NCBI GenBank assembly: GCA_030537675.1
Contig: JAUNVL010000010.1
Coordinates: 14,872-48,241 of the forward strand
From: Propionibacteriaceae bacterium
GTDB lineage: Bacteria > Actinomycetota > Actinomycetes > Propionibacteriales > Propionibacteriaceae
Reading direction: 5' to 3'
DNA length: 33,370 bases
Made by a program: the position numbers and the translations under genes. This document shows positions 22,056-31,032 of this stretch, piece after piece (the stretch's first letter is position 1; each line of letters starts with the position of its first letter). Under the pieces are notes generated by a model, which saw only the letters and a list, made by a program, of their open reading frames with translations, ran no database searches and had not been told where the DNA came from.

Positions 22056-25000
22056 ATGTACCTGTATTCCACCATCCCGCCAACACGGCGATTGGCCCGG
22101 GGCTTCACCGCAGTCGTGGCTGCGCTGGCCCTCTCCATGGGGCTGGTGAGTCTCCAGACCACCACTGCCGAGGCGGCCCCCAACCTCATCATCAACGGGA
22201 CGTTCGACAATCCCAACGCGGCCGGCGTACCCGAAGGATGGGGTGAATGGAAGGCAGCCGGCACTGCCACGGTGTCCGTGGAGCCCACCGCCGGACCCAG
22301 AGGCGATCGTGCTCTGCGGATTCAAGCCGAGCCCACCAACGACCTGACCGTCAGACGTGCGGTCACGCAGAAGATCAGGATTGACGACTCTGCGCCACGT
22401 TCGATGGTCCTGCGGGGCTTCATCAAGGGCGAGAACATCGCCGCTTCCGGGTTCACGGCAATCAGGATGCAGGGTCGCGACGCCGCCAACGTCGTCACCA
22501 TTCCGGTTGCCTACCACGGACGCGCCAGCGGAACTTTCGCCTGGACACCCGTCGAGGCCTACATCACCATCCCGGACGGCACGCGAGAGTTGGCTGTCGA
22601 ACCGATGTTGGATCGTTCCGGCGGCACCATCTGGTTCGCGGACCTCTCGCTCGGTGCAGCCACCGCGGCCGGTCGGTTGTCCGTCGCGATCGCCACGAAC
22701 GGGTTTGCCGAATTGTCCTGGAACTTCGCCCCGGAGACCCCGAGCCACTACGCCATCCACAGGGCCACGGGGGACACGGCACCCGTCGTCGAACCCGGCA
22801 CCCTGCTGAGAATCGCGCGTGCAGAAACCGCCGCGGATGAGGACACGGTGCCGGGCGAGACCTACACCTACGTCGTCGTGGCGCTCGACGATTCAGGAGC
22901 CGCCATCGCGGAGTCCGGTGCGGTCACCGTCACCATTCCCGATGAGGTCATCAATCCTCAGCTGATCAACGTCATGACCGCCTTCGCGTCCGCGGACGCC
23001 GTGGAGGTGGGCTGGCGACTCAACGACGCCACGCTTGCCAAGGGCGACCTGACGATCAGGGCAGGCGCGTCCCCGGACGCGACGCTCACCGATCTCGCAA
23101 CCGTGCCCGTCGGCACGCAGCACGTCACGCTACCGGCCGGCAGCGGCCCGTACCTGCAACTCGTACAGGGCGGCGCGGTGCTGGACTACACGATCGCGGG
23201 CGGCATGGACCACCCCCGCAGCATCGTGGACGATGCCGCGATCGCCCGTGTGCGTCAGCAGATCGTGGACGATCCCACCATCGAGGGGGCCTGGGATCAA
23301 CTCGTGAAGCGCGTCACCACAGGTACCTACGGCGGAGAAGGGGCCATGCTCTACAAGGCCCGCGATGCCGCGTTCGCCTACGCCGTGACGCAGGACGCCT
23401 CCTACATCACCATCGCCCACGAAGCCACGCTTGCAGGCGGGTTCATCGTTGCGCCCGTTGCCAGCAATCAGGGGCTCATCCTCGGCCGGGCCAACCTGTT
23501 GCTGTCCGCCATCTATGACTGGGCCTACGAAGGATTCAGCGAGACGCAGCGCGCGGACGTCCGCAACCTGATCGCCAAGGCCGCGGACCTGATGTCCACC
23601 TACCATCACGACAATCTCGATGGTCCTGACAAGGCAAGCAACTGGATCGGCGTCGCCTCCACGACGGAGTTGGCCGCTCTCATGGCCGTCCGCGGCGACG
23701 GTGACATCGGACTGCGCGAGGGCCGGATCGCCTACCTCAGCAACCTCGTCCGACTCCACCTGCAGCAGGGGTACCGGGAGAACGGTTACACCCAGGAGGG
23801 TTGGGACTACTTCCACTACGCCGGTCTCTACATGCTGCCGTCGGCCTACGCGGCCATCGGTGACGGTCACATCAGCCTGGTCCCGGAACTGGAGCGTCCG
23901 CAGTGGTGGAACCTCGCCCTGCACACCTTGTCAGGGCGCGAGAGCCTCGACATGATCCAGTGGGGCGTGGGAACGCCGAAGAACCAGTCGCAGGGCATCC
24001 TGCCGATGCTGATGCCGTTGACGCCGGACGACGCGATCGAGGGAATCCAGTGGGTCTACGACCAGACGCGCGGCATCGGGCGCGACGTGCCCATCTTCGA
24101 TGGCGTGCACGATCCGTACACCATCCTGCTGTACCCGGGTGGACAGGGTGACATCTCGAAGCTGACCGCATCTGAGGCGCATGAAGCCATCATGGATGAC
24201 GGGCCGGGCTTCTACGCCTTCCGCAACGCCTACACCGGCCCCGACGATGTGCTGACGACCCTGAACAACCGCAACTCCATCCACAAGGGCTGGTCCGGCT
24301 CGGAGACGTTTGGTCTGTCATTGATCGGCTTCGACACTTCCTGGGCGCTCATGGCCGGCAAGTCCCCGGACCCGAAGCTGTTCTCGGTCCCTCTCGTGGA
24401 CGGCCTGATCCAGCCGCGCGGCCAGTACACCACCGAACGCGCCGAGGGCGTGACCCTGGAATCGCGTCGTTACGCCGAGCAGGGTGGCGGCTACGTCCAC
24501 TTGGATGGTCACCGCAACTTCGAGGTGGCCTCCGCCACACGTGAAGCCATCGTCGACATGAGCGACGACGTGACGGTTCTGGCCTTCGACGACATGTTCG
24601 CCGACGGGGAGACCTCACATGCGTGGGACTGGCAGGTCCACCCCGGGCCTGACGTTGTGGTGAGCGTCGGGGAGGAAACAGGCGCGGACGCCGACTTCGT
24701 CCTGACCTCACCAGGGGGCGTCGTGACAGGCTGTGTGATCGGGGACGCCAGGGTGCATGTCACCGACGGCAACCTGCAGATCAGCCAGACGGGCACCAGC
24801 GCCCACTTCCAGATTCTCATGGCAGTGGCTGCCACCCGGACGACGCTGACGTGTGGTGACGACGGCGTGGTGGACGTGGCTGGACGCAGCGTCGACATGA
24901 ATGCGCTGGCCGACTTCGTGCCATCATCCGCGATCACGCCGACACCAACACCAACACCATCTGCGAGCCCCAGCCCGTCACCGTCACCGTCACCGTCGGC

Positions 25001-25493
25001 GACAGCCACCGCCACGGCGACAGCGACCCCCACGACGGCCCCGACGGTCACGGTCACCGTGACCACCACACCGGTGGTGGACGTGTACTCCACGCCCGGG
25101 TACCACCGGATGAACGATCGGATCTGGTTCACCGCCTGCGAGCCCTACTCGCAGACGACGCGCTGCCGCACCGACATCTGGTCCACGCAGGTGACGCATC
25201 TGGGGGGCGGCAAGTTCTCCTCCACAACGGGCTGGTTCTTCAACAACCTGACCTACCTGCCGGAAATGACGAGAGCTGCATGGGGTGAGAATCCGTTGGC
25301 CAACACGGGCAACTTCACCAGTGCCGGCAGGAACTGGCGCACCGAATGTGACACCGATGCCACCGGGGGCAATGGCTGCCGCAGCTTCATCTGGGCAACC
25401 GGTGTCGTCGAGGCACAGAAGAAGGCGAGTGGCGGATACCGCTATGTGCTCGTCAACAAGTGGGTGTTCAACAACATCGTCCGGTTCAGCTGA
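22056..25493 (+). CDS. Large secreted multidomain protein, probable polysaccharide lyase
   Basis: This 1145-residue protein starts at ATG 22056 (AAGGGGA upstream) with a signal peptide of about 40 residues (RRLARGF, hydrophobic core, cleavage near AEA/A). Domains read in order: a jelly-roll carbohydrate-binding-like domain (42-200, NLIINGTFDN to WFADLSLG); one or two fibronectin III-like domains (205-382); a helical toroid (385-690) with ASNWIGVASTTEL and GYTQEGWDYFHYAG; and a heparinase II/III-like beta region (715-955, SIHKGWSGSETFGL). The pattern fits uronate-cleaving lyases, with Asn529, Tyr585/His587/Tyr588 and His743 as candidate active-site residues. A Pro/Ser/Thr linker (960-1006) leads to a duplicated Cys-pair module (1008-1145). 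The substrate is unknown. It stands alone between core genes, which suggests acquisition. Confidence 0.8.
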   Translation: MYLYSTIPPTRRLARGFTAVVAALALSMGLVSLQTTTAEAAPNLIINGTFDNPNAAGVPEGWGEWKAAGTATVSVEPTAGPRGDRALRIQAEPTNDLTVRRAVTQKIRIDDSAPRSMVLRGFIKGENIAASGFTAIRMQGRDAANVVTIPVAYHGRASGTFAWTPVEAYITIPDGTRELAVEPMLDRSGGTIWFADLSLGAATAAGRLSVAIATNGFAELSWNFAPETPSHYAIHRATGDTAPVVEPGTLLRIARAETAADEDTVPGETYTYVVVALDDSGAAIAESGAVTVTIPDEVINPQLINVMTAFASADAVEVGWRLNDATLAKGDLTIRAGASPDATLTDLATVPVGTQHVTLPAGSGPYLQLVQGGAVLDYTIAGGMDHPRSIVDDAAIARVRQQIVDDPTIEGAWDQLVKRVTTGTYGGEGAMLYKARDAAFAYAVTQDASYITIAHEATLAGGFIVAPVASNQGLILGRANLLLSAIYDWAYEGFSETQRADVRNLIAKAADLMSTYHHDNLDGPDKASNWIGVASTTELAALMAVRGDGDIGLREGRIAYLSNLVRLHLQQGYRENGYTQEGWDYFHYAGLYMLPSAYAAIGDGHISLVPELERPQWWNLALHTLSGRESLDMIQWGVGTPKNQSQGILPMLMPLTPDDAIEGIQWVYDQTRGIGRDVPIFDGVHDPYTILLYPGGQGDISKLTASEAHEAIMDDGPGFYAFRNAYTGPDDVLTTLNNRNSIHKGWSGSETFGLSLIGFDTSWALMAGKSPDPKLFSVPLVDGLIQPRGQYTTERAEGVTLESRRYAEQGGGYVHLDGHRNFEVASATREAIVDMSDDVTVLAFDDMFADGETSHAWDWQVHPGPDVVVSVGEETGADADFVLTSPGGVVTGCVIGDARVHVTDGNLQISQTGTSAHFQILMAVAATRTTLTCGDDGVVDVAGRSVDMNALADFVPSSAITPTPTPTPSASPSPSPSPSPSATATATATATPTTAPTVTVTVTTTPVVDVYSTPGYHRMNDRIWFTACEPYSQTTRCRTDIWSTQVTHLGGGKFSSTTGWFFNNLTYLPEMTRAAWGENPLANTGNFTSAGRNWRTECDTDATGGNGCRSFIWATGVVEAQKKASGGYRYVLVNKWVFNNIVRFS
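24921..25073 (+). repeat. Simple-sequence Pro/Ser/Thr linker repeats
   Basis: The DNA encoding the linker holds tandem units: CACCAA-type repeats near 24945-24960 and three perfect CCGTCA hexamers at 24975-24992 followed by CCGTC. The product reads PTPTPTPSASPSPSPS, then ATATATAT and TVTVTVTT. Copy-number change of the hexamer would keep frame and only alter linker length. Confidence 0.75.
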
Positions 25494-25500
25494 GCAGGCC

Positions 25501-25549
25501 CATGACGAAGAGCGGGGCCCGGGGGATTTACCCCGGGCCCCGCTTCATG
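25501..25549. terminator. Long hairpin between the secreted protein gene and the GNAT gene
   Basis: A 13-bp GC stem (GCGGGGCCCGGGG / CCCCGGGCCCCGC) closes a GATTTA loop at 25525-25530. GAAG/CTTC and CATG at both ends can extend it past small bulges. It lies between convergent genes and has no T-run, so it probably acts as a two-way terminator. Confidence 0.75.
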
Positions 25550-25562
25550 CGTCACATCGCTC

Positions 25563-26048
25563 TCAGCGCGCGGTGAGGGACTTCTTGTAGATCGCGTAGT
25601 GGGAACTCGCGCGGGACGGGTCCGGCACCTGCTGCACCTCGGGCTCCTTCACGAAGAGGTGCTCGCCGGTCGGGTGGTACTCCAGCGACACATACAGCGG
25701 GACGGCCTTTTCGTTGTTGGGATCCACGGCCAGGAAGACGGCAGTGTGACCGGCCTCACGGGCCTTCTGCTCTATCCACTGCGACAGGGCGCGACCAGCG
25801 CCCCGGCGACGAGCCGACGGGGCCACGAACATGTTGCGCAACTCGGGCGTCATCTCCGAGTTGAGATCGAGCAGGGCCGTGCCGACGAGGGCGTCGTTCT
25901 CGGCGTGGTCGAGGGCGACGGCGAAGTACATGAGACCCTCGCGCTGCAAACGGAAATGCTCATCCACGAGTCGCGGGTCTGTCTGGGCAAGGTGATCCCG
26001 AATGACGGGAAGGTCTTCTTCGTTGGCGGTACGCACAATAATGGACAT
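25563..26048 (-). CDS. GNAT-family N-acetyltransferase
   Basis: This 161-residue single-domain protein is a GNAT acetyltransferase. The acetyl-CoA-binding motif A is [20 protein letters not shown] at about residues 70-89, followed by [24 protein letters not shown], the usual motif B. The substrate is unknown; the family includes enzymes acting on small amines, antibiotics and proteins. The ATG at 26048 has AGGAG upstream on the minus strand. It is divergent from rpsO and convergent with the secreted protein gene, so it is its own transcription unit. Confidence 0.9.
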   Translation of the reverse strand: MSIIVRTANEEDLPVIRDHLAQTDPRLVDEHFRLQREGLMYFAVALDHAENDALVGTALLDLNSEMTPELRNMFVAPSARRRGAGRALSQWIEQKAREAGHTAVFLAVDPNNEKAVPLYVSLEYHPTGEHLFVKEPEVQQVPDPSRASSHYAIYKKSLTAR

Positions 26049-26178
26049 GGAAAACTCCTAACGGGACCTCACGGGCCGGCACCGACACCATATCGCGCAG
26101 CACCGCCTCCTGTGTACCTGCCCCCATCACGAGATCGGTGCAGAAACGCACGAATGGGAGCGGCGGGGGTGGTCGTGG

Positions 26179-26184
26179 TAACGT
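26179..26184 (+). promoter_or_regulatory. Candidate -10 box for rpsO (TAACGT)
   Basis: TAACGT matches TANNNT and would start transcription near 26190, giving an rpsO leader of about 87 bases that can form short stems. No clear -35 box is seen. Confidence 0.35.
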
Positions 26185-26276
26185 TCCACGGTTGCCGTTT
26201 GATCGGCCACGGAAGCCCAAGAGCCCCAGATGCAACCTGCAAGGGGGCGCCGTGCAGCGAACCGAAGGAATCCGCC

Positions 26277-26540
26277 ATGGAAGCTGTCAACAAGAAGAAG
26301 ATCATCGAAGACTATGCAACCGTCCCGGGTGACACCGGTTCGCCTGACGTCCAGGTGGCGCTGCTCTCCGCAAGGATCGCGCACCTGACGGAGCACCTCA
26401 AGATGCACAAGCATGACCACCACTCACGTCGTGGACTCATGCTCATGGTGGGCCAGCGTCGTCGGCTGCTCAACTACGTCATGAAGAATGATGTCGAGCA
26501 CTACCGCGAGCTCATTGCCCGCCTGGGTCTGCGTCGCTGA
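26277..26540 (+). CDS. rpsO: 30S ribosomal protein S15
   Basis: This 87-residue protein is S15, a primary binder of the 16S rRNA central domain that also touches 23S rRNA. The family signature lies in [31 protein letters not shown] at about residues 37-67, with the conserved His-Asp-His-His-Ser-Arg-Arg core. The N-terminus is [14 protein letters not shown] longer open frame upstream overlaps the opposite GNAT gene, so the ATG at 26277 with GAAGGAA is chosen. It is followed by a strong hairpin before pnp, the usual rpsO-pnp arrangement. Confidence 0.97.
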   Translation: MEAVNKKKIIEDYATVPGDTGSPDVQVALLSARIAHLTEHLKMHKHDHHSRRGLMLMVGQRRRLLNYVMKNDVEHYRELIARLGLRR

Positions 26541-26566
26541 TTCAGATCACCCACATTCTGTCGGCT

Positions 26567-26615
26567 GAGCAGCCCCCGCTCATAGCGGGGTGCTGCTCTT
26601 CGCCCTTTTACGGGC
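26567..26615 (+). terminator. rpsO terminator with second small hairpin
   Basis: A 14-bp stem (GAGCAGC-CCCCGCT with AGCGGGG-GCTGCTC, one bulged T, loop CAT) ends at 26598. A second stem (GCCC/GGGC, 26602-26615) has TTTTAC as its loop. Together they should stop most rpsO transcripts, though the T-run is in the second loop. Confidence 0.75.
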
Positions 26616-26654
26616 GTGCAGGATACAGTGAGGGCACAATTTCATAGCAAGGTT

Positions 26655-26660
26655 TATCTT
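26655..26660 (+). promoter_or_regulatory. Candidate -10 box for pnp (TATCTT)
   Basis: TATCTT lies in the most AT-rich patch of this part of the window (26634-26664), after the rpsO terminator. It would give a pnp leader of about 143 bases. The leader contains a 6-bp stem CTGCCC/GGGCAG at 26766-26782, 14 bases before the AAAGGAG ribosome binding site. A second candidate (TACAGT) lies near 26624. Confidence 0.4.
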
Positions 26661-26809
26661 TTGCTGCCCGCAGGGGGTCTCATCTGGTCCTCGGTAGTGG
26701 TTTTCGGGTGCCCTCAGGGCCCCCCGCGGACCTCGATCGAAGACCGGTGGACCAAGCGGAAAGCCCTGCCCTGTTTGGGCAGCATCCCACCACCGAAAGG
26801 AGCCTGTCC

Positions 26810-29011
26810 ATGGAAGGACCAGGTCTCGAATTCTCAGAAGCAATCATCGACAATGGCGCTCACGGGCGCCACGTCATCCGTTTCGAAGCCGGACTGCTCG
26901 CGCAGCAGGCCGACGGCTCTGCCGCTGTCTACCTCGACGGCGACACCATGTTGCTCGCCGCCACCACAGCCTCGAAGAAGCCGCGTGAAAACCTCGACTT
27001 CTTCCCCCTGACGGTTGACGTCGAAGAGCGCATGTACGCCGCGGGACGCATCCCCGGCTCGTTCTTCCGTCGCGAAGGCCGCCCCGGTGAGGGCGCCATC
27101 CTGACGTGTCGCCTCATCGACCGCCCGCTGCGTCCCGCCTTCGTGAAGGGTCTGCGCAACGAGGTCCAGGTCGTCGTCGACGTCCTCTCGCTCAACCCCA
27201 CCCACCTTTACGACGTGGTTGCCATCAACGCGGCCTCGATCTCCACCACGCTGGCTGGTCTGCCCTTCACGGGCCCGATCGGCGCCGTTCGTGTCGCCCT
27301 GATCGATGACGCCTGGGTGTGCTTCCCGACCGTGGAGCAGACGCAGGGTTCCACCTTCCAGATGGTCGTCGCGGGCCGCGTGCTCGAAGACGGCGACGTG
27401 GCCATCACCATGGTGGAGGCCGGTGGCACTGAAGCCACGTGGGAGCTCGTTCGCTCCGGCAAGACTGCTCCCACCGAAGAAGTTGTGGGACAGGGCCTCG
27501 AAGCGGCCAAGCCGTTCATCAAGATTCTCTGTGACGCCCAGTCCGAGCTCATTGCCAAGTTCCCGAAGGAAACCTTCGACTTCCCGGTCTTCCGCGACTA
27601 CGAGGACGACGTCTACTCCGCAGTGGAGGGGATCGCCTCCGCCCGCGTGGCCGAGGCCATGAAGATTCCTGGCAAGCAGGATCGCGACGAGGCCACCCAC
27701 GCCATCCGTCAGGACGTCACCACCCAGCTCGCGGAGCGCTTCGCTGATCGCACTTCCGAAGTGTCGGCAGCCATGAAGTCGCTCACGAAGAAGATCGTGC
27801 GTGATCGCACCATCTCCGAGGGCATCCGTATTGACGGCCGTGGCCCCAGCGACATCCGTGAACTCTCCGCAGAGGTCGCGATGATCCCGCGCGTGCACGG
27901 CTCGGCACTGTTCCAGCGCGGCGAGACCCAGATCCTGGGCGTCTCCACGCTGAACATGCTGGACATGGAGCAGCGCATCGACTCGCTGGGCCCCGAGGCC
28001 ACCAAGCGCTACATGCACAACTACAACTTCCCGCCCTTCTCCACGGGCGAGACGGGTCGCGTGGGTTCGCCCAAGCGTCGCGAGATCGGACACGGCGCAC
28101 TCGCTGAGCGCGCTCTCGTGCCGATCCTTCCCACCCGCACGGAGTTCCCCTACGCCATCCGTCAGGTCTCCGAGGCACTCGGGTCCAACGGTTCAACGTC
28201 GATGGGTTCGGTCTGCGCCTCGACGCTCTCCCTGCTCAACGCAGGCGTGCCGCTGAAGGCCCCCGTGGCCGGCATCGCCATGGGCCTGATGAGCGACGAG
28301 GTTGACGGGAAGACGCGCTACGTCGCACTGACCGACATCCTTGGCGCCGAGGATGCTCTGGGCGACATGGACTTCAAGGTTGCGGGAACGCCGGACTTCA
28401 TCACGGCACTGCAGCTCGACACCAAGCTCAACGGCATCCCCGCCTCTGAGCTCCAGAAGGCGCTGCTCCAGGCCCGCGAAGCCCGTCACACGATCCTCGA
28501 GGTCATGGGCGAAGCCATCGACGTGCCCGACGAGATGAGCCAGTACGCCCCCCGCATCATCACCGTGCGCATCCCCGTTGACAAGATCGGCGAGATCATT
28601 GGCCCGAAGGGCAAGCACATCAACCAGATGCAGGACGACACGGGCGCCAACATCTCCATCGAGGACGACGGCACCATCTACGTGGGCGCCACCTCCGGGG
28701 AACAGGCCGACGCGGCAGTTGCGATGATCAACGCCATCGCCAACCCGCACATGCCTGAGCGGGGCGAGCGCTTCCTCGGCACCATCGTGAAGCTCACCAG
28801 CTTCGGTGCCTTCGTCTCCCTGCTGCCCGGCAAGGACGGCCTCCTGCACATCTCCAAGCTCCGCGGCCTCGCAGGCGGCAAGCGCGTGGAGGACGTGGAG
28901 GATGTCCTGTCCGTCGGCCAGAAGCTGCAGGTGGAGATCTCCGACATCGACGACCGGGGCAAGCTTTCGCTGATCCCCGTCGTGGACGAGGAAGACTCCG
29001 ACGACAACTGA
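26810..29011 (+). CDS. pnp: Polyribonucleotide nucleotidyltransferase (PNPase)
   Basis: This 733-residue protein is PNPase, the trimeric 3'-to-5' phosphorolytic exoribonuclease and RNA-tailing enzyme. Two RNase PH domains occupy about residues 15-230 and 330-545, joined by a helical domain. The second has the active site region with [13 protein letters not shown]-type and [12 protein letters not shown] blocks. A KH domain (about 575-640, [17 protein letters not shown]) and an S1 domain (about 645-715, [21 protein letters not shown]) close the protein. The ATG at 26810 has AAAGGAG upstream; the frame is open 34 codons further but that part lies in the leader. In mycobacteria the same length is usual. 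Confidence 0.97.
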   Translation: MEGPGLEFSEAIIDNGAHGRHVIRFEAGLLAQQADGSAAVYLDGDTMLLAATTASKKPRENLDFFPLTVDVEERMYAAGRIPGSFFRREGRPGEGAILTCRLIDRPLRPAFVKGLRNEVQVVVDVLSLNPTHLYDVVAINAASISTTLAGLPFTGPIGAVRVALIDDAWVCFPTVEQTQGSTFQMVVAGRVLEDGDVAITMVEAGGTEATWELVRSGKTAPTEEVVGQGLEAAKPFIKILCDAQSELIAKFPKETFDFPVFRDYEDDVYSAVEGIASARVAEAMKIPGKQDRDEATHAIRQDVTTQLAERFADRTSEVSAAMKSLTKKIVRDRTISEGIRIDGRGPSDIRELSAEVAMIPRVHGSALFQRGETQILGVSTLNMLDMEQRIDSLGPEATKRYMHNYNFPPFSTGETGRVGSPKRREIGHGALAERALVPILPTRTEFPYAIRQVSEALGSNGSTSMGSVCASTLSLLNAGVPLKAPVAGIAMGLMSDEVDGKTRYVALTDILGAEDALGDMDFKVAGTPDFITALQLDTKLNGIPASELQKALLQAREARHTILEVMGEAIDVPDEMSQYAPRIITVRIPVDKIGEIIGPKGKHINQMQDDTGANISIEDDGTIYVGATSGEQADAAVAMINAIANPHMPERGERFLGTIVKLTSFGAFVSLLPGKDGLLHISKLRGLAGGKRVEDVEDVLSVGQKLQVEISDIDDRGKLSLIPVVDEEDSDDN

Positions 29012-29032
29012 GTTCTCGCAACAAGTTGTGAC

Positions 29033-29077
29033 ACCAGCGGGTGGACCCTTGACGGGGTCCACCCGCTGGTCTTTTTT
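29033..29077 (+). terminator. Rho-independent terminator of pnp
   Basis: A perfect 16-bp stem (29033-29048 with 29055-29070) closes a TTGACG loop and is followed by CTTTTTT. It starts 22 bases after the pnp stop. This is the cleanest intrinsic terminator in the window. Confidence 0.95.
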
Positions 29078-29134
29078 CAGTGCCCGGCCGCTGTGGCTGG
29101 TTGACTGGGTGTACAACAATGGATGGGGCTGCAG

Positions 29135-29875
29135 ATGAAGCGGATCAAGGTGGGTGTCTTCGGGGCCGGCGGCAAGATGGGTGCAGAAGTGGTGCACGCC
29201 GTCCAGTCGGCCGATGACATGGAGTTGGTGGCCGGTGTGGACATCGGCGATGATCGCGAGGATGCGTCCGGCGCGGATGTCGTCGTCGACTTCACGCACC
29301 CCGATGCGGTGATGGACAACATCGAGTGGTGCCTCAGCCGAGGCATCCACATGGTCATCGGCACCACGGGCTTCACGAGTGAACGTCTCGAGGCCACCCG
29401 GAAGCTGTGCGAGGAGAACCACGGTGTGGGCGTGGTGCTGGCGTCCAACTTCTCCATCGGCGCCTTGCTGATGATGAGCTTTGCTGAGCAGGCAGCCAGG
29501 TTTTACCCCAGCGTCGAGATCATCGAACTGCATCATCCGAACAAGGCCGATGCACCCTCGGGAACCTCCGTCACCACAGCTCGCCGCATCGCTGCCGCTC
29601 GCTCGGCGGCGGAGATGGGGGAAGTGCCGGACGCCACCGTCCACGATGACGGCGCGCGCGGAGCGGTCGTCGATGGCATCCACATCCACGGCGTGAGGTT
29701 GCAGGGACTCGTCGCGCACCAGGAGGTGCTGCTCGGTGCGTTAGGGGAAACCCTGACCATCCGCCACGACAGCTTTGAGCGCACCAGCTTCATGCCGGGC
29801 GTCCTCGCGGGCGTCCGCCACGTCGTCGACAACCCGGGCGTCACGGAGGGAATCGAGTCGCTCATCGGGCTCTGA
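29135..29875 (+). CDS. dapB: 4-hydroxy-tetrahydrodipicolinate reductase
   Basis: This 246-residue enzyme reduces the DapA product toward tetrahydrodipicolinate for lysine and meso-diaminopimelate, needed for peptidoglycan. The N-terminal nucleotide loop is VFGAGGKMG at residues 8-16. The catalytic His133, His134 and Lys137 lie in ELHHPNKADAPSGT, the family signature. GTTGFT at 76-81 and SNFSIGALLM at 104-113 are also present. The ATG at 29135 gives the usual MKRIKVGVFG start; an in-frame ATG at 29123 would add four residues, and no strong ribosome binding site separates the two. The M16 peptidase gene often found between pnp and dapB is absent. Confidence 0.95.
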   Translation: MKRIKVGVFGAGGKMGAEVVHAVQSADDMELVAGVDIGDDREDASGADVVVDFTHPDAVMDNIEWCLSRGIHMVIGTTGFTSERLEATRKLCEENHGVGVVLASNFSIGALLMMSFAEQAARFYPSVEIIELHHPNKADAPSGTSVTTARRIAAARSAAEMGEVPDATVHDDGARGAVVDGIHIHGVRLQGLVAHQEVLLGALGETLTIRHDSFERTSFMPGVLAGVRHVVDNPGVTEGIESLIGL

Positions 29876-30020
29876 CTATTGCTCGCGGGCTTAGGTGGGG
29901 CGCGGCTGTCGGTCTACCGTCACCCCATCCCCAGTCAGGGTGGCGACGCTCCCAGGAACATCATCCACAGCTTCTGGTGAAGGTGGGGATCCAGCCGTTT
30001 GGGTCGCCATAGAAGAGTGC

Positions 30021-30954
30021 GTGTACAGCCGCAGGGAACTGGATCCACAGATCATCGAACTCGCCCGTCATCAGGCAGGCGTCATCAGTCAACGGCAACT
30101 GGAAGCGCTACGTTGTCCACCGGGTGCCGGGCGGCGTTGGAAGCGCGACTGGGTGCCCTTGGGGTTGGGTCTCCACTGCGTCGGCGATCCGACATGGCTC
30201 AGCTGGTGCTGGGCTGGGGTCCTCAACGCTGGGGTGACCGGGTTGGTAGGCGGTTCAGCTGCCGCGCATCTGCTCGGCGCTGTGGTGGAACCACCGGAGC
30301 AAATCCTCGTCTTCCACCAGAGGTCCAGTGCTCTCAAACGCTTGGGCGATCCGGAAGTCGGAGTGACTTTTCGGCGTTCTGATCGTGTTGGCAGAGGAGC
30401 ACCTCCGCGGACTCGTATCGAGACGTCCCTGGTTGACCTCGCCGCCGAAGTCACCGAGGACCAAACAGTGGCTGCGGTGACTCGTGCCTTCAGCCAAGGG
30501 CTGACCACGCCGTCCAGGGTGCTCGCTCTGTTGGCAACTCGGCAGAGGGTCAGTCAGCGTCGACTGCTGATGGAGTTGTGTCACGAGTCCTCCAGCGGTA
30601 TCGAGTCGGTGCTGGAATGGAGATTCATGAAGGTTGTGGTGCGCGCGCACGGACTACCTGAGCCTGCTCGCCAGCAAAAACTCACCGCCGGGACGCGCTC
30701 TGACGTGTGTTGGGGGGGAGCACGGCATTGTTGTGGAACTCGATGGTCGGCTCGGCCACGAGCAGACATTCAGGGACATGGCCCGGGACAATCGGCTCGC
30801 AATGTCGGGGATGCAGACGCTGCGGTACGGGTGGCACGATGTCACGAGCCGACCGTGCGAAGTGGCGTGGCAGTTGGCTGAGGCACTGAGTTCTCGCGGC
30901 TGGCACGGTTACAGAAGGCGATGCCACCGGTGTCGGAAGAGTGGGATGTCGTAA
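30021..30954 (+). pseudogene. AbiEi-like/DUF559 protein gene broken at a G7 run
   Basis: Two frames together make one protein of about 310 residues. The first shows a winged-helix-like start (DPQIIELARHQAGVISQRQLEAL), then LVGGSAAAHLLGA and TSLVDLAAEVTEDQTVAAVTRA, the layout of actinobacterial AbiEi-type antitoxin-like proteins. It loses sense after RSDVCWGG. The second frame then gives GIVVELDGRLGHEQTFRDMARDN and TLRYGWHDV, a DUF559/Vsr-like nuclease fold segment, ending in a CHRC pair. Removing one G from 30712-30718 joins them as RSDVCWGEHGIVVELDG. The start is uncertain: GTG 30021 is a choice, with weak GAAGAG upstream; the frame is open from 29895. It may be a pseudogene, a phase-variable gene or a sequencing error. 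Confidence 0.7.
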
Positions 30955-31032
30955 GTGGGGGATGTGAGTCGCTACACCGACAACGCATCCCCAACTATCC
31001 TCTGATTTTCCGACGAGAGGCGGGACCGGACC

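Noticed and set aside
25046-25082. Hairpins GGTCACGG/CCGTGACC and CCACC/GGTGG inside the secreted protein gene
   Set aside because: They arise from repeated Val and Thr codons in the linker and lie inside coding sequence; I see no reason to call them regulatory or recombination sites.
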